A stretch of DNA of 5,006 nt from CAZKYP01 sp964556885 (lineage in GTDB: Bacteria > Planctomycetota > Phycisphaerae > Sedimentisphaerales > Anaerobacaceae): NCBI GenBank assembly GCA_964556885.1, contig CAZKYP010000240.1:1-5006 (forward strand). The letters are read 5' to 3'. The translations under genes and the position numbers were made by a program. Shown here one piece after another: positions 1 through 5,006 of the stretch (its first letter is position 1; every line of letters starts with the position of its first letter). The notes under the pieces were generated by a model. The model did no database searches, had not been told where the DNA came from, and saw only the letters and a list, made by a program, of their open reading frames with translations.

Positions 1-380
1 CCATTGTACCAGCTTGTCCTGGTTCCACCGCGGCTGGAAAAGCTTGTTTCCTTGAATAGCTCGCCGCGACACAGCATAATTTTTTTAAACCAGTTGACCT
101 CTTCATCAGTCCATTTTTGGACTAATTGTTCAGCAAGCAGGGATGGATTAGAATCTTCAGCCTGGTTCTGTACCAATTGCTCGACGTCTTTTTTGAAAGC
201 ATCGAAATCTGAAAGCTCGATATTCAAATACTTTTGCCGCAGTTTGATCTGATAGCTTCTGACGGACTCGTTCCTGGCCTCCAAGAAACTAAGGAAATCC
301 TCAGAATCCTCTGCCTGCAAAGATAGCGTAGCAATCAGTACAATTAGAAATATTATTAGAATTTTCGTCCGCACCATCAT
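1..380 (-). CDS. Secreted protein of unknown function, N-terminal part (3' end outside window)
   Basis: Reading leftward from 380, 126 codons are open and the frame runs off the window edge, so only the N-terminus is visible. The protein begins MMVRTKILIIFLIVLIATLS: a short basic n-region, about 15 hydrophobic residues, then a likely signal peptidase I site near LQA/ED (residue 23), so export is expected. ATG at 380 is preferred because a GGGAGA Shine-Dalgarno lies 5 nt upstream; the adjacent ATG at 377 is a weaker alternative. The mature part is charged and helical at first (FLEARNESVRSYQIKLRQKY) and ends with R-G-E-L-F-K-E and a WYNG at the edge. An early helix, then strands ending in a W-Y-N/D-G turn, resembles LolA-like outer-membrane lipoprotein-sorting proteins, but this is a guess from style. 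No catalytic motif is visible. It is separated by 191 bp from the next minus-strand gene and is probably transcribed on its own. Confidence 0.75.
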   Translation of the reverse strand, partial: MMVRTKILIIFLIVLIATLSLQAEDSEDFLSFLEARNESVRSYQIKLRQKYLNIELSDFDAFKKDVEQLVQNQAEDSNPSLLAEQLVQKWTDEEVNWFKKIMLCRGELFKETSFSSRGGTRTSWYN

Positions 381-571
381 TATATTCTCCCATTGCTATC
401 AAACATTATCTGTTCACACCACTAAAAAGCAATACCATATCCTCTAAAGTAAGAGACAAATATAGGAAGAATTTGTTACGGTGTTTTTTGAAAAAGTGGG
501 AAAAATATCGAAGTGAATCAACAAAAGACCTTGCCGGTACCGGATTTATAGTTAATCCGATTAGAAAGGAA
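381..571. other. Intergenic region with palindrome and small hairpin
   Basis: This 191-bp spacer lies between two minus-strand genes and has no credible ORF. It holds the candidate promoter for the secreted-protein gene, the perfect 10-bp palindrome CCGGTACCGG at 534-543, and an overlapping inverted repeat CGGATT/AATCCG (541-546 and 554-559, 7-nt loop) just beyond the stop of the DUF3795 gene. The hairpin could slow or end transcription of the DUF3795 operon, but its stem is only 6 bp and no clean U-tract follows on the minus strand, so it is not a convincing intrinsic terminator. Confidence 0.5.
405..432 (-). promoter_or_regulatory. Possible sigma-70-type promoter for the secreted-protein gene
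   Basis: On the minus strand TTGCTT (complement of 427-432) is followed after 16 bp by GATAAT (complement of 405-410). The -10 lies 24 bp upstream of the ATG at 380, giving a short leader that still contains the GGGAGA ribosome site. Only the match to consensus and the position support this; A+T-rich spacers give such matches by chance. Confidence 0.35.
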
Positions 572-1030
572 TCATTTTGTTGCGTACCAGCATTTTTTGC
601 CTTTTATGAATGCGGCGGGGCCTTGTTTTTTTAGTTTTCGCAGGTTTTTCTGCATAGCCGCACCATGATGCGGCTCGAGGATTTTGAGTTTCTCACATGT
701 GGGGAAGTCATCGCACTGCCAGCAGCCGTCCAGCTTTTTCTTTCGGGCGCAGTTTCTTATCTTGCATTGAGGCGGGCCGCCGTTGCCTTTACAGGTCCTC
801 TTGCAGCGGAATTTCACCATCGTACCAAGCAGCTTATAGCACTTTTCGTAGTCTTTGAATTCCCTGAACATCGGTACCTCACCAAGTGCATCGGCCAATA
901 ACTCGAAACGATAGTTTCTTAGCTCTTTCCGAAGGTCTCTCGCCAGGTCCGCCACGGTCCCTTTATACCCGAAACAATCCCCGCAATATAAGCCGCAATA
1001 CGCGATTAAATCCTGCTTCTTCATAGCCAT
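572..1030 (-). CDS. DUF3795 family cysteine-rich protein
   Basis: The 152-residue product has the hallmark N-terminal motif of DUF3795 proteins, AYCGLYCGDCFGYKG, with Cys12, Cys16 and Cys19. Cys64, 76, 80, 89, 94, 103, 106, 112 and 147 follow, making 12 cysteines; the C-GW-x-C spacing at 103-106 plus Cys112 looks like a metal site. The family is common in anaerobic bacteria and archaea and has no established function; zinc or iron-sulfur binding is usually presumed from the cysteines. No signal peptide or membrane segment is seen, so it should be cytoplasmic. The start at 1030 is supported by AGGAG (complement of 1038-1042) 7 nt upstream; Met3 would be too far away. The C-terminus is rich in lysine. 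The gene follows the DJ-1/PfpI gene by 22 bp on the same strand and has no room for its own promoter, so the two are probably cotranscribed. Confidence 0.9.
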   Translation of the reverse strand: MAMKKQDLIAYCGLYCGDCFGYKGTVADLARDLRKELRNYRFELLADALGEVPMFREFKDYEKCYKLLGTMVKFRCKRTCKGNGGPPQCKIRNCARKKKLDGCWQCDDFPTCEKLKILEPHHGAAMQKNLRKLKKQGPAAFIKGKKCWYATK

Positions 1031-1052
1031 CCGAACACTCCTGAAAAATTAT

Positions 1053-1688
1053 TTAATCCGAGTTGCCTGCTTGTGCCTTGCGTAGGATGAGATCGACGAT
1101 TTCCTTCGGTGCCTTGTCCGGCGAACCGGAATCGAACGGCGGGGCGGGATCGTACTCGATAGCAAGCTGGATTGTCCTGGCTGTTGTTTCTCCAGCGATA
1201 AGACTCGTTAGTGTAAGTGCCATGTCAATTCCAGCCGACACTCCGGCCGAAGTGACTACTTTGCCGTCGATAACTACTCGCTCCTTCTGCGGCTCAGCGC
1301 CAAAATTAGCAAGACTTGATAAACACATCCAGTGTGTAGTAACTTTTAACCCTTTGAGAATTCCGGCCGCACCGAGCAGCAGGGCACCTGTGCAGACCGA
1401 AACTGTCCATTTAGTATTTGCATGACAGTTTTTTACCCAGTCGATGACTTGTTTATCTGAGGTTAATGATTTGATACCCTGGCCGCCAGGGACCAGAAGG
1501 ATATCCGGCTTTTGCACTTGTTCGAGGCTGTAATCGGCAATCAGTTTGATCCCGATGTCGGTTGATTTTGGTCCCTGCTCCTTGGAGGCATATTTGATGA
1601 CGGTGCCCGGAACCTTGGATAGCACCTCGCACGGCCCGACTACATCAAGGGCATTGACATCATCGTATATTAGAACAGCTATTTCCAT
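1053..1688 (-). CDS. DJ-1/PfpI family protein, isonitrile hydratase-like
   Basis: The 211-residue product is a full-length class I glutamine amidotransferase-like (DJ-1/PfpI) protein. Visible marks are the N-terminal strand MEIAVLIYDD, ALDVVGP with Asp15, the LLVPGGQG loop (65-71), the nucleophile elbow SVCTGALLLGAAG with Cys99 and Thr100, TTHW (His119), the TSAGVSAGIDMAL strand-helix turn (146-158), and YDPAPPFDSGSP near the C-terminus. Asp15, Cys99 and Thr100 match in spacing the Asp, Cys and Thr of Pseudomonas InhA, which hydrates isonitriles to N-substituted formamides, so cyclohexyl-isocyanide hydratase-like is the best name. There is no AraC-type DNA-binding domain, so it is not a GlxA/FtrA regulator. 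Relatives also include stress-response deglycase or chaperone-like proteins; the true substrate is unknown. The start has only a weak GAGATGA ribosome site. It is the first gene of a two-gene minus-strand operon and is divergent from the methionine sulfoxide reductase gene. Confidence 0.88.
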   Translation of the reverse strand: MEIAVLIYDDVNALDVVGPCEVLSKVPGTVIKYASKEQGPKSTDIGIKLIADYSLEQVQKPDILLVPGGQGIKSLTSDKQVIDWVKNCHANTKWTVSVCTGALLLGAAGILKGLKVTTHWMCLSSLANFGAEPQKERVVIDGKVVTSAGVSAGIDMALTLTSLIAGETTARTIQLAIEYDPAPPFDSGSPDKAPKEIVDLILRKAQAGNSD

Positions 1689-1794
1689 AATTTCATCTCA
1701 TAAGCCATCAAATCCAAATAGTCAATTCAAATCCCTAAAAACCGCATAAGAACGGCAAACATGGTAAATAATTTACGAACCACATATTTGAATC

Positions 1795-1812
1795 AGGAGT
1801 ATAAATATGTAG
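1795..1812 (+). promoter_or_regulatory. Shine-Dalgarno plus ATG-TAG start-stop element upstream of the Msr gene
   Basis: AGGAG at 1795-1799 stands 7 nt before an ATG at 1807-1809, ideal for initiation, but the next codon is TAG (1810-1812). The frame is that of the reductase gene: after the TAG it reads NANLLRNEVNAM and joins the annotated start with no other stop. It may be a former start disabled by an amber mutation, a minimal start-stop element that loads or stalls ribosomes before the real start, a recoded amber codon, or a sequence error. Confidence 0.5.
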
Positions 1813-1833
1813 AATGCTAATTTATTAAGAAAT

Positions 1834-1840
1834 GAGGTGA
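1834..1840 (+). promoter_or_regulatory. Ribosome binding site deciding the start of the CIA30-MsrB-MsrA gene
   Basis: GAGGTGA lies 5 nt before the ATG at 1846. The in-frame GTG at 1837 is part of this Shine-Dalgarno sequence and so cannot also be the start served by it. ATG at 1846 is therefore the preferred start. Confidence 0.7.
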
Positions 1841-1845
1841 ATGCC

Positions 1846-3306
1846 ATGGAAGCTAAACATAGATTATTTAAGAACTTATCAATAGTATCAATTCTGTTAT
1901 TATGCGTTGCCGTCATCAGCCTGGGCGGCTGGGCGGCCAATTCGAGACGTCAAACAGCAGGTCCCATCAATCATATCCTCATCAACAATTTCGACAGAAC
2001 GGATAATCCAAGAGAAAGTCTGGTATGGGCTGTTGCAGGCCAGGCGGGCCGGACGGAATTAAGGCAACAGGGCGGAGTATCTTTCCTGCAAATCGAAGGA
2101 CCCGTCTCCGCCCAAAACAACTTGAAAATTATTGGTTCTAAGGCTAATATTAATGATGCCGACGACAGTCTTGATACCGCTGTTTACGAAGGTATATACT
2201 TTAAGGCGAAGGGCGCCGCCGGCAGATGGATAGTGGGATTCTGGATAGATGCAGAAGGTGGTGCACGGCTTTACCAGGCCCCGCTTGATCTGAAAGCCCA
2301 GTGGCAGGAGTACCAGTTGCCGTTTCGCATGTTCCGCGCGACAAATAGTATCAGGCCTGCGGACAGCATGGAACTGGTACGGATTGAAAGCCTGACCAGC
2401 GTGCAGCCGCAGACGCTGGAGATTTTCCTCGATGAATTTGGATTTTACAGGGAGCATAAGATGTATAAAAAACTGACGGCCGCAGAAACACGGGTAATCG
2501 TTCAAAAAGGAACCGAACGGCCATTTACCGGCGAGTACGACGACCATTTCGAAGAAGGTATATACACATGTAAGCGATGCGATGCGCCACTTTATAATTC
2601 GACATCGAAATTCAAATCCGGCTGCGGCTGGCCGAGCTTCGACGAGCAGATCGAAGGCGCCGTCAAGTGGCAGCCCGATGCCGACGGCGTTCGGACAGAA
2701 ATACTCTGTAACCAGTGCGGGGCGCATCTGGGCCATGTGTTTTTAGGGGAGGGTTATACGCAAAAGAACATACGTCATTGCGTAAACTCCATTTCGATGA
2801 ACTTCAAACCGACGCCCGAGGAAAAAACCGCCAGGGCGATATTTGCCTCCGGCTGCTTCTGGGGAACGGAATATTATTTCAGCAAAGCTCCCGGCGTAAT
2901 TTCAACAACAGTTGGTTACACGGGTGGTCACGTTGATAATCCGACATATCAGCAGGTATGCACCGACCAAACAGGACATGCAGAGGCAGTCGAGGTAGTA
3001 TTCGATACGACCAAGACAAGTTACGAGCAGTTGGCGAAACTGTTTTTCGAGACGCATGATTTCACCCAGCTCGATAGGCAGGGTCCGGATGTAGGCAAGC
3101 AATACCGCTCCGCCATCTTTTACCTGAATGACGAACAAAAAGAGATTGCGACTGAACTGGTCAAGACCCTCAGGCAAAAAGGTGATAACGTCAAGACCGA
3201 AATAACCGCCGCTGGCAAATTCTGGCCTGCAGAGGATTATCATCAGGATTATTACGATAAGAGCCATAAGACACCTTACTGTCATATATACAGAAAAATA
3301 TTCTAA
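1846..3306 (+). CDS. Exported CIA30-like / MsrB / MsrA fusion, bifunctional methionine sulfoxide reductase
   Basis: The 486-residue protein (numbered from ATG 1846) has four parts. Residues 11-30 form a hydrophobic segment after a basic N-terminus: an uncleaved anchor or a signal peptide cut near GWA/AN, so the rest should lie outside the cytoplasm. Residues about 44-201 look like a CIA30-type galactose-binding-like beta-sandwich: NNFDR opening, YEGIYFKAKG, W-x-EYQLPF, ending IFLDEFGFY. Residues about 206-322 are MsrB, which reduces methionine-R-sulfoxide: zinc cysteines 242, 245, 288 and 291, SGCGWPSF with probable resolving Cys260, AHLGHVF, and catalytic Cys312 in RHCVNS. Residues about 330-484 are MsrA, which reduces methionine-S-sulfoxide: catalytic Cys337 in GCFWG, GYTGG, TGHAEAVEV, KQYRSAIFY, and likely resolving Cys479 in PYCHI. 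Both domains look complete and active. The B-then-A order is the reverse of Neisseria PilB. A GTG at 1837 would add three residues. The stop codon touches the assembly gap, so the downstream neighbour is unknown. Confidence 0.93.
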   Translation: MEAKHRLFKNLSIVSILLLCVAVISLGGWAANSRRQTAGPINHILINNFDRTDNPRESLVWAVAGQAGRTELRQQGGVSFLQIEGPVSAQNNLKIIGSKANINDADDSLDTAVYEGIYFKAKGAAGRWIVGFWIDAEGGARLYQAPLDLKAQWQEYQLPFRMFRATNSIRPADSMELVRIESLTSVQPQTLEIFLDEFGFYREHKMYKKLTAAETRVIVQKGTERPFTGEYDDHFEEGIYTCKRCDAPLYNSTSKFKSGCGWPSFDEQIEGAVKWQPDADGVRTEILCNQCGAHLGHVFLGEGYTQKNIRHCVNSISMNFKPTPEEKTARAIFASGCFWGTEYYFSKAPGVISTTVGYTGGHVDNPTYQQVCTDQTGHAEAVEVVFDTTKTSYEQLAKLFFETHDFTQLDRQGPDVGKQYRSAIFYLNDEQKEIATELVKTLRQKGDNVKTEITAAGKFWPAEDYHQDYYDKSHKTPYCHIYRKIF

Positions 3307-3406
3307 NNNNNNNNNNNNNNNNNNNNNNNNNNNNNNNNNNNNNNNNNNNNNNNNNNNNNNNNNNNNNNNNNNNNNNNNNNNNNNNNNNNNNNNNNNNNNN
3401 NNNNNN
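3307..3406. other. Assembly gap (100 N)
   Basis: Exactly 100 N follow the reductase stop codon. Round-number runs like this are usual placeholders for scaffold gaps of unknown size, so the true distance and any genes or terminator between the flanks are not known. Linkage of the two sides rests on read pairing, not on continuous sequence. The 44 bases after it (3407-3450) show no recognisable feature. Confidence 0.97.
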
Positions 3407-3450
3407 AATTTGTGCGGATGTATTGTCAATAATCTGACTGGTAAAAATTT

Positions 3451-3615
3451 ATGTTCACATGCCCGGAATGTAAAGTGCCGTTAAAGAAGAAGGTCAACTC
3501 ATTTGGCCTGTTTTGGGTATGCCCCGTATGCAACAGCCTGGGCGGCGCCGCAATAGGAATCATATTCTGGTTGGTTGGCAAAAAATCGTTTTCTGAAACA
3601 GCTGTTATTGCTTGA
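3451..3615 (+). CDS. Small zinc-ribbon ORF, possibly a truncated N-terminal fragment
   Basis: The 54-codon ORF begins MFTCPECKVPLKKKVNSFG and carries two knuckles, Cys4/Cys7 and Cys24/Cys27 (C-P-E-C, 16 residues, C-P-V-C), a clear zinc ribbon. A glycine-rich hydrophobic stretch follows (about 30-43, GGAAIGIIFWLVG), then KKSFSETAVIA and TGA. The start is fixed by an in-frame TAA at 3442-3444; the ribosome site is weak. From memory, similar FxCPxC...GxFWVCPxC modules stand at the front of larger membrane peptidases or rhomboid-like proteins. If so, this is a remnant cut off by an early stop, and no continuation is apparent in the other frames of the next 100 bp. It could also be a genuine small membrane-associated protein. 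The coding pattern is credible because the cysteine pairs and FWVCP are intact. Confidence 0.5.
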   Translation: MFTCPECKVPLKKKVNSFGLFWVCPVCNSLGGAAIGIIFWLVGKKSFSETAVIA

Positions 3616-3712
3616 TTATCTGGTTTGATAGAGCCGAATCTGAGATTTTATCAAATAAATTGAATAATCAGATATAATAATTACTTTAAACTATTTTGTT
3701 GAGGTTCATAAA
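3616..3712 (+). promoter_or_regulatory. A+T-rich spacer with -10 box and ribosome site for the downstream operon
   Basis: A perfect TATAAT stands at 3673-3678, 34 bp before the ATG at 3713, the expected distance for a short leader. The -35 region is poor (ATCAAA or TATCAA with a 17-18 bp spacer), so this is only a candidate promoter. GAGG at 3701-3704, 8 nt before the ATG, is the ribosome site. No terminator with a U-tract was found after the upstream small ORF. Confidence 0.4.
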
Positions 3713-4096
3713 ATGGAATCTGAAATCGAAGAAAATAATGAATCGGGCGAACAGGGAAATGAAACACCGCTTTGTCTGAACTGTCTGAAGCCCGTTGATC
3801 CGCTATATCATTATTGCCCACACTGCGGCAGGGCGGTCGGGCAGTTTACTCCGATTATGCCTTATGAGAGTATTATCTGGCAGGCGGATATCTGGGGACG
3901 GATGTGGCGGCAGATGTGGTCACGCGAAATCTCTTTTACAGGTCGTCTTTTTCGTTTGTTCATGATAATATGGTGGGCTCCGGTTATGCTTCTTGGATTG
4001 ATACCAAAGCTTTGGCAAAGAATAAAAACAGATTCCGACACTGAATGTGAACATGATTTTAGCGGCCGTGATAATAAAGATAAGGAAGGATTGTAA
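3713..4096 (+). CDS. Zinc-ribbon membrane protein of unknown function
   Basis: The 127-residue product has an acidic N-terminus (MESEIEENNESGEQ), then a zinc ribbon with Cys21/Cys24 and Cys35/Cys38 (LCLNC-LKPVDPLYHY-CPHCG). The linker GQFTPIMPYESIIWQADIWGR precedes a tryptophan-rich stretch, one probable transmembrane helix at about 79-100 (LFRLFMIIWWAPVMLLGLIP), and a charged C-terminal tail. Small proteins with this plan, zinc ribbon then a PYE-type linker and one or two helices, occur as hypothetical proteins in Planctomycetota and relatives, by recollection. A role in protein interaction at the membrane is conceivable but not shown. The start is supported by GAGG 8 nt upstream. It leads a tight run: the DUF1330 gene begins 2 bp after its stop. 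Confidence 0.82.
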   Translation: MESEIEENNESGEQGNETPLCLNCLKPVDPLYHYCPHCGRAVGQFTPIMPYESIIWQADIWGRMWRQMWSREISFTGRLFRLFMIIWWAPVMLLGLIPKLWQRIKTDSDTECEHDFSGRDNKDKEGL

Positions 4097-4098
4097 AA

Positions 4099-4389
4099 AT
4101 GCCGGTTTATTTTATTGCCGAGATTCAGGAAGTACAAGATAAGCAATCTTATTTAAAATACGCCGAGGCCGCTTTCGAAATTGTTAAAAAATACGGCGGC
4201 AAATATCATGTCAGAGGGGGCAGCGCCGTTAACTTCTTCGGCGACTGGAAGCCGGGCAGATTGATAATTGTCGAGTTTAAAAGCCGGGAACAGTTACAGA
4301 AATGCTTTCAGTCGGCAGAATACCGTGCAATAGCGCCGCTGCGTGAAAACTCAACCACCGGCAGGGCGATCGTAGTCGAAGGAGTTTAA
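4099..4389 (+). CDS. DUF1330 family protein
   Basis: The 96-residue product fits DUF1330, a small ferredoxin-like alpha/beta fold that usually forms a dimeric barrel. Family marks are the opening strand PVYFIAEIQ, YLKYAEAA, KYGGKYHVRGG (about 33-43), FGDWKPGRLIIVEFKS (49-64), and SAEYRAIAPLRENSTTGRAIVVEG at the end. Length is normal for the family. The biochemical function is not established; related dimeric barrels are monooxygenases or isomerases, but no cofactor site is evident. The ribosome site GGAAGGA lies inside the end of the preceding gene, 2 bp before this start, so translation is probably coupled. No signal peptide, so it should be cytoplasmic. It is followed after 19 bp by the metallo-beta-lactamase-fold gene. 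Confidence 0.88.
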   Translation: MPVYFIAEIQEVQDKQSYLKYAEAAFEIVKKYGGKYHVRGGSAVNFFGDWKPGRLIIVEFKSREQLQKCFQSAEYRAIAPLRENSTTGRAIVVEGV

Positions 4390-4408
4390 TTCAGAAAGAC
4401 TCAAGTAA

Positions 4409-5006
4409 ATGCAAATCACCGAACGTATACATGCGCTGAAAATTTCATTCAAAATTCCCATAGCTCCGGACGTAATGCTGGATAGGTTCGTATATGTCTA
4501 CCTGATTTTCGGCAAGAACATATACCTCATTGACTCCGGCGTGGCCGGTTGTGAAAATATCATTTACGAATACATAAAAACACAGGGCCGAAAGCCGGGG
4601 GAGATTTCCGCCCTTATCCTGACGCATGCTCATCCTGACCATATCGGGGCCGCGATGAAAATAAAGGAATTTACCAATTGCAGGCTTTTTGTCCACGAGG
4701 CCGAGGCCGACTGGGTCGAGGATACGCAAAAGCAGTTCGAGCAGAGGCCGGTTCCCGGTTTCTCCGGACTCGTTGCAGGCTCGACTTCTGTAGATGAAAA
4801 ATTGCACGATGGAAGTTATCTTGAGTTGGATGAAGATGTGAAGCTGAAGATTATCCATACGCCGGGACATTCGAAAGGCTCGGTCTCTATTCTTTATGAA
4901 AGTGAATCAGCTTTATTTACCGGAGATGTCCTGATTGCACCGGGCGATTTACCGATTTATGAGAATATTGTCGATTTAGCCGCATCCATCCGCAAGCTGC
5001 AAGCCC
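4409..5006 (+). CDS. Metallo-beta-lactamase-fold hydrolase, C-terminus outside window
   Basis: The frame is open for 199 codons from ATG 4409 to the window edge. It shows the metallo-beta-lactamase fold in order: paired N-terminal strands ending YLIDSGVAG (40-47), the metal motif THAHPDHIG with His73, His75, Asp77 and His78, then TPGHSKGS with His154, and TGDVL with Asp173. These supply nearly all ligands of a two-metal (zinc or iron) hydrolytic site; the last histidine would lie beyond the edge. It should be an active hydrolase, but this large superfamily covers thioesters, lactones, phosphodiesters and others, so the substrate cannot be named. Nothing marks it as an antibiotic resistance enzyme, and there is no signal peptide. 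An in-frame TAA just before the ATG (4406-4408) fixes the start, although the ribosome site is weak. It lies 19 bp after the DUF1330 gene, so the three genes from 3713 are probably one transcript. Confidence 0.92.
   Translation, partial: MQITERIHALKISFKIPIAPDVMLDRFVYVYLIFGKNIYLIDSGVAGCENIIYEYIKTQGRKPGEISALILTHAHPDHIGAAMKIKEFTNCRLFVHEAEADWVEDTQKQFEQRPVPGFSGLVAGSTSVDEKLHDGSYLELDEDVKLKIIHTPGHSKGSVSILYESESALFTGDVLIAPGDLPIYENIVDLAASIRKLQA

Larger units (their letters stand above)
1689..1845. promoter_or_regulatory. Divergent intergenic region with candidate operators
   Basis: This region separates the leftward DJ-1/DUF3795 operon from the rightward CIA30-MsrB-MsrA gene and must hold both promoters. 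No good -35/-10 pair could be fixed for either side. Two ordered sequences stand out. One is GTAAATAATTTAC (1764-1776), a perfect inverted repeat around a central base. The other is a direct repeat TCAAATCC at 1708-1715 and 1727-1734, 19 bp apart, or about two helical turns. Both are candidate regulator sites, but short A+T-rich repeats can arise by chance. The right end contains the start-stop element and the ribosome site described separately. Confidence 0.45.

Noticed and set aside
4..252. 82-codon plus-strand frame at the left edge
   Set aside because: The minus strand here encodes a protein with a clean signal peptide and ribosome site; the plus-strand translation is serine-rich and featureless.
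382..407. Eight-codon upstream ORF (MFDSNGRI) on the minus strand ending at the secreted-protein start
   Set aside because: Its ATG overlaps the candidate -10 box, it has no ribosome site, and its tail is just the GGGAGA site of the real gene.
1700..1721. TTGACT-16-TTATGA promoter match for the DJ-1 gene on the minus strand
   Set aside because: Transcription would start almost at the ATG, leaving no leader for the ribosome site.
1837..1845. GTG start adding three residues (M-N-A) to the Msr fusion
   Set aside because: This GTG lies inside the GAGGTGA Shine-Dalgarno sequence that is ideally placed for ATG 1846, and it has no good ribosome site of its own at the right distance.
1906..1917. 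Lipobox-like LLLC in the N-terminus of the Msr fusion
   Set aside because: The cysteine sits in the middle of the hydrophobic segment and is followed by AVISLGG, so lipoprotein processing there is unlikely.
2059..2736. 225-codon open frame on the minus strand
   Set aside because: It lies wholly inside the CIA30-MsrB-MsrA gene, opposite recognised domains, and its translation shows no family features; a shadow frame.
4445..4870. 141-codon open frame on the minus strand
   Set aside because: It is antisense to the metallo-beta-lactamase-fold gene, whose metal motifs are intact on the plus strand.

Overview
The window looks like bacterial chromosomal DNA of moderate G+C from a draft or metagenome assembly: a run of exactly 100 N sits at 3307-3406. 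Genes have ordinary Shine-Dalgarno sites, short spacers and single-domain enzymes. No phage, transposon, CRISPR, tRNA or rRNA signal was seen. The small zinc-ribbon membrane proteins, the DUF3795 protein and an exported CIA30-like/MsrB/MsrA fusion suggest an anaerobic or microaerobic lineage, possibly Planctomycetota (Phycisphaerae-like). That taxonomic call is inference from gene style only.

Left part (1-1688), all on the minus strand: the N-terminal 126 codons of a secreted protein, running off the left edge and perhaps LolA-like; a 191-bp spacer with a possible promoter for it; a 12-cysteine DUF3795 protein; and, 22 bp upstream of that, a DJ-1/PfpI-family protein most like isonitrile hydratases. 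The last two probably form one operon, transcribed from the 1689-1845 region.

Centre (1689-3306): a divergent intergenic region leads rightward into a long gene for an exported or membrane-anchored protein with a CIA30-like beta-sandwich followed by complete MsrB and MsrA domains. The MsrB-MsrA half repairs both stereoisomers of methionine sulfoxide. Its leader holds a strong Shine-Dalgarno site and an ATG followed at once by an in-frame TAG, 39 bp before the start that appears to be used.

Right part (after the N gap, 3407-5006), all on the plus strand: a 54-codon zinc-ribbon ORF that looks like the front end of a larger protein; an A+T-rich spacer with a TATAAT box; and a tight three-gene run coding for a zinc-ribbon membrane protein, a DUF1330 protein and a metallo-beta-lactamase-fold hydrolase that runs off the right edge.

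Nothing here amounts to a clearly new defence or mobile system. The two most interesting items are the three-part CIA30-MsrB-MsrA architecture and the in-frame start-stop codon pair in front of it.
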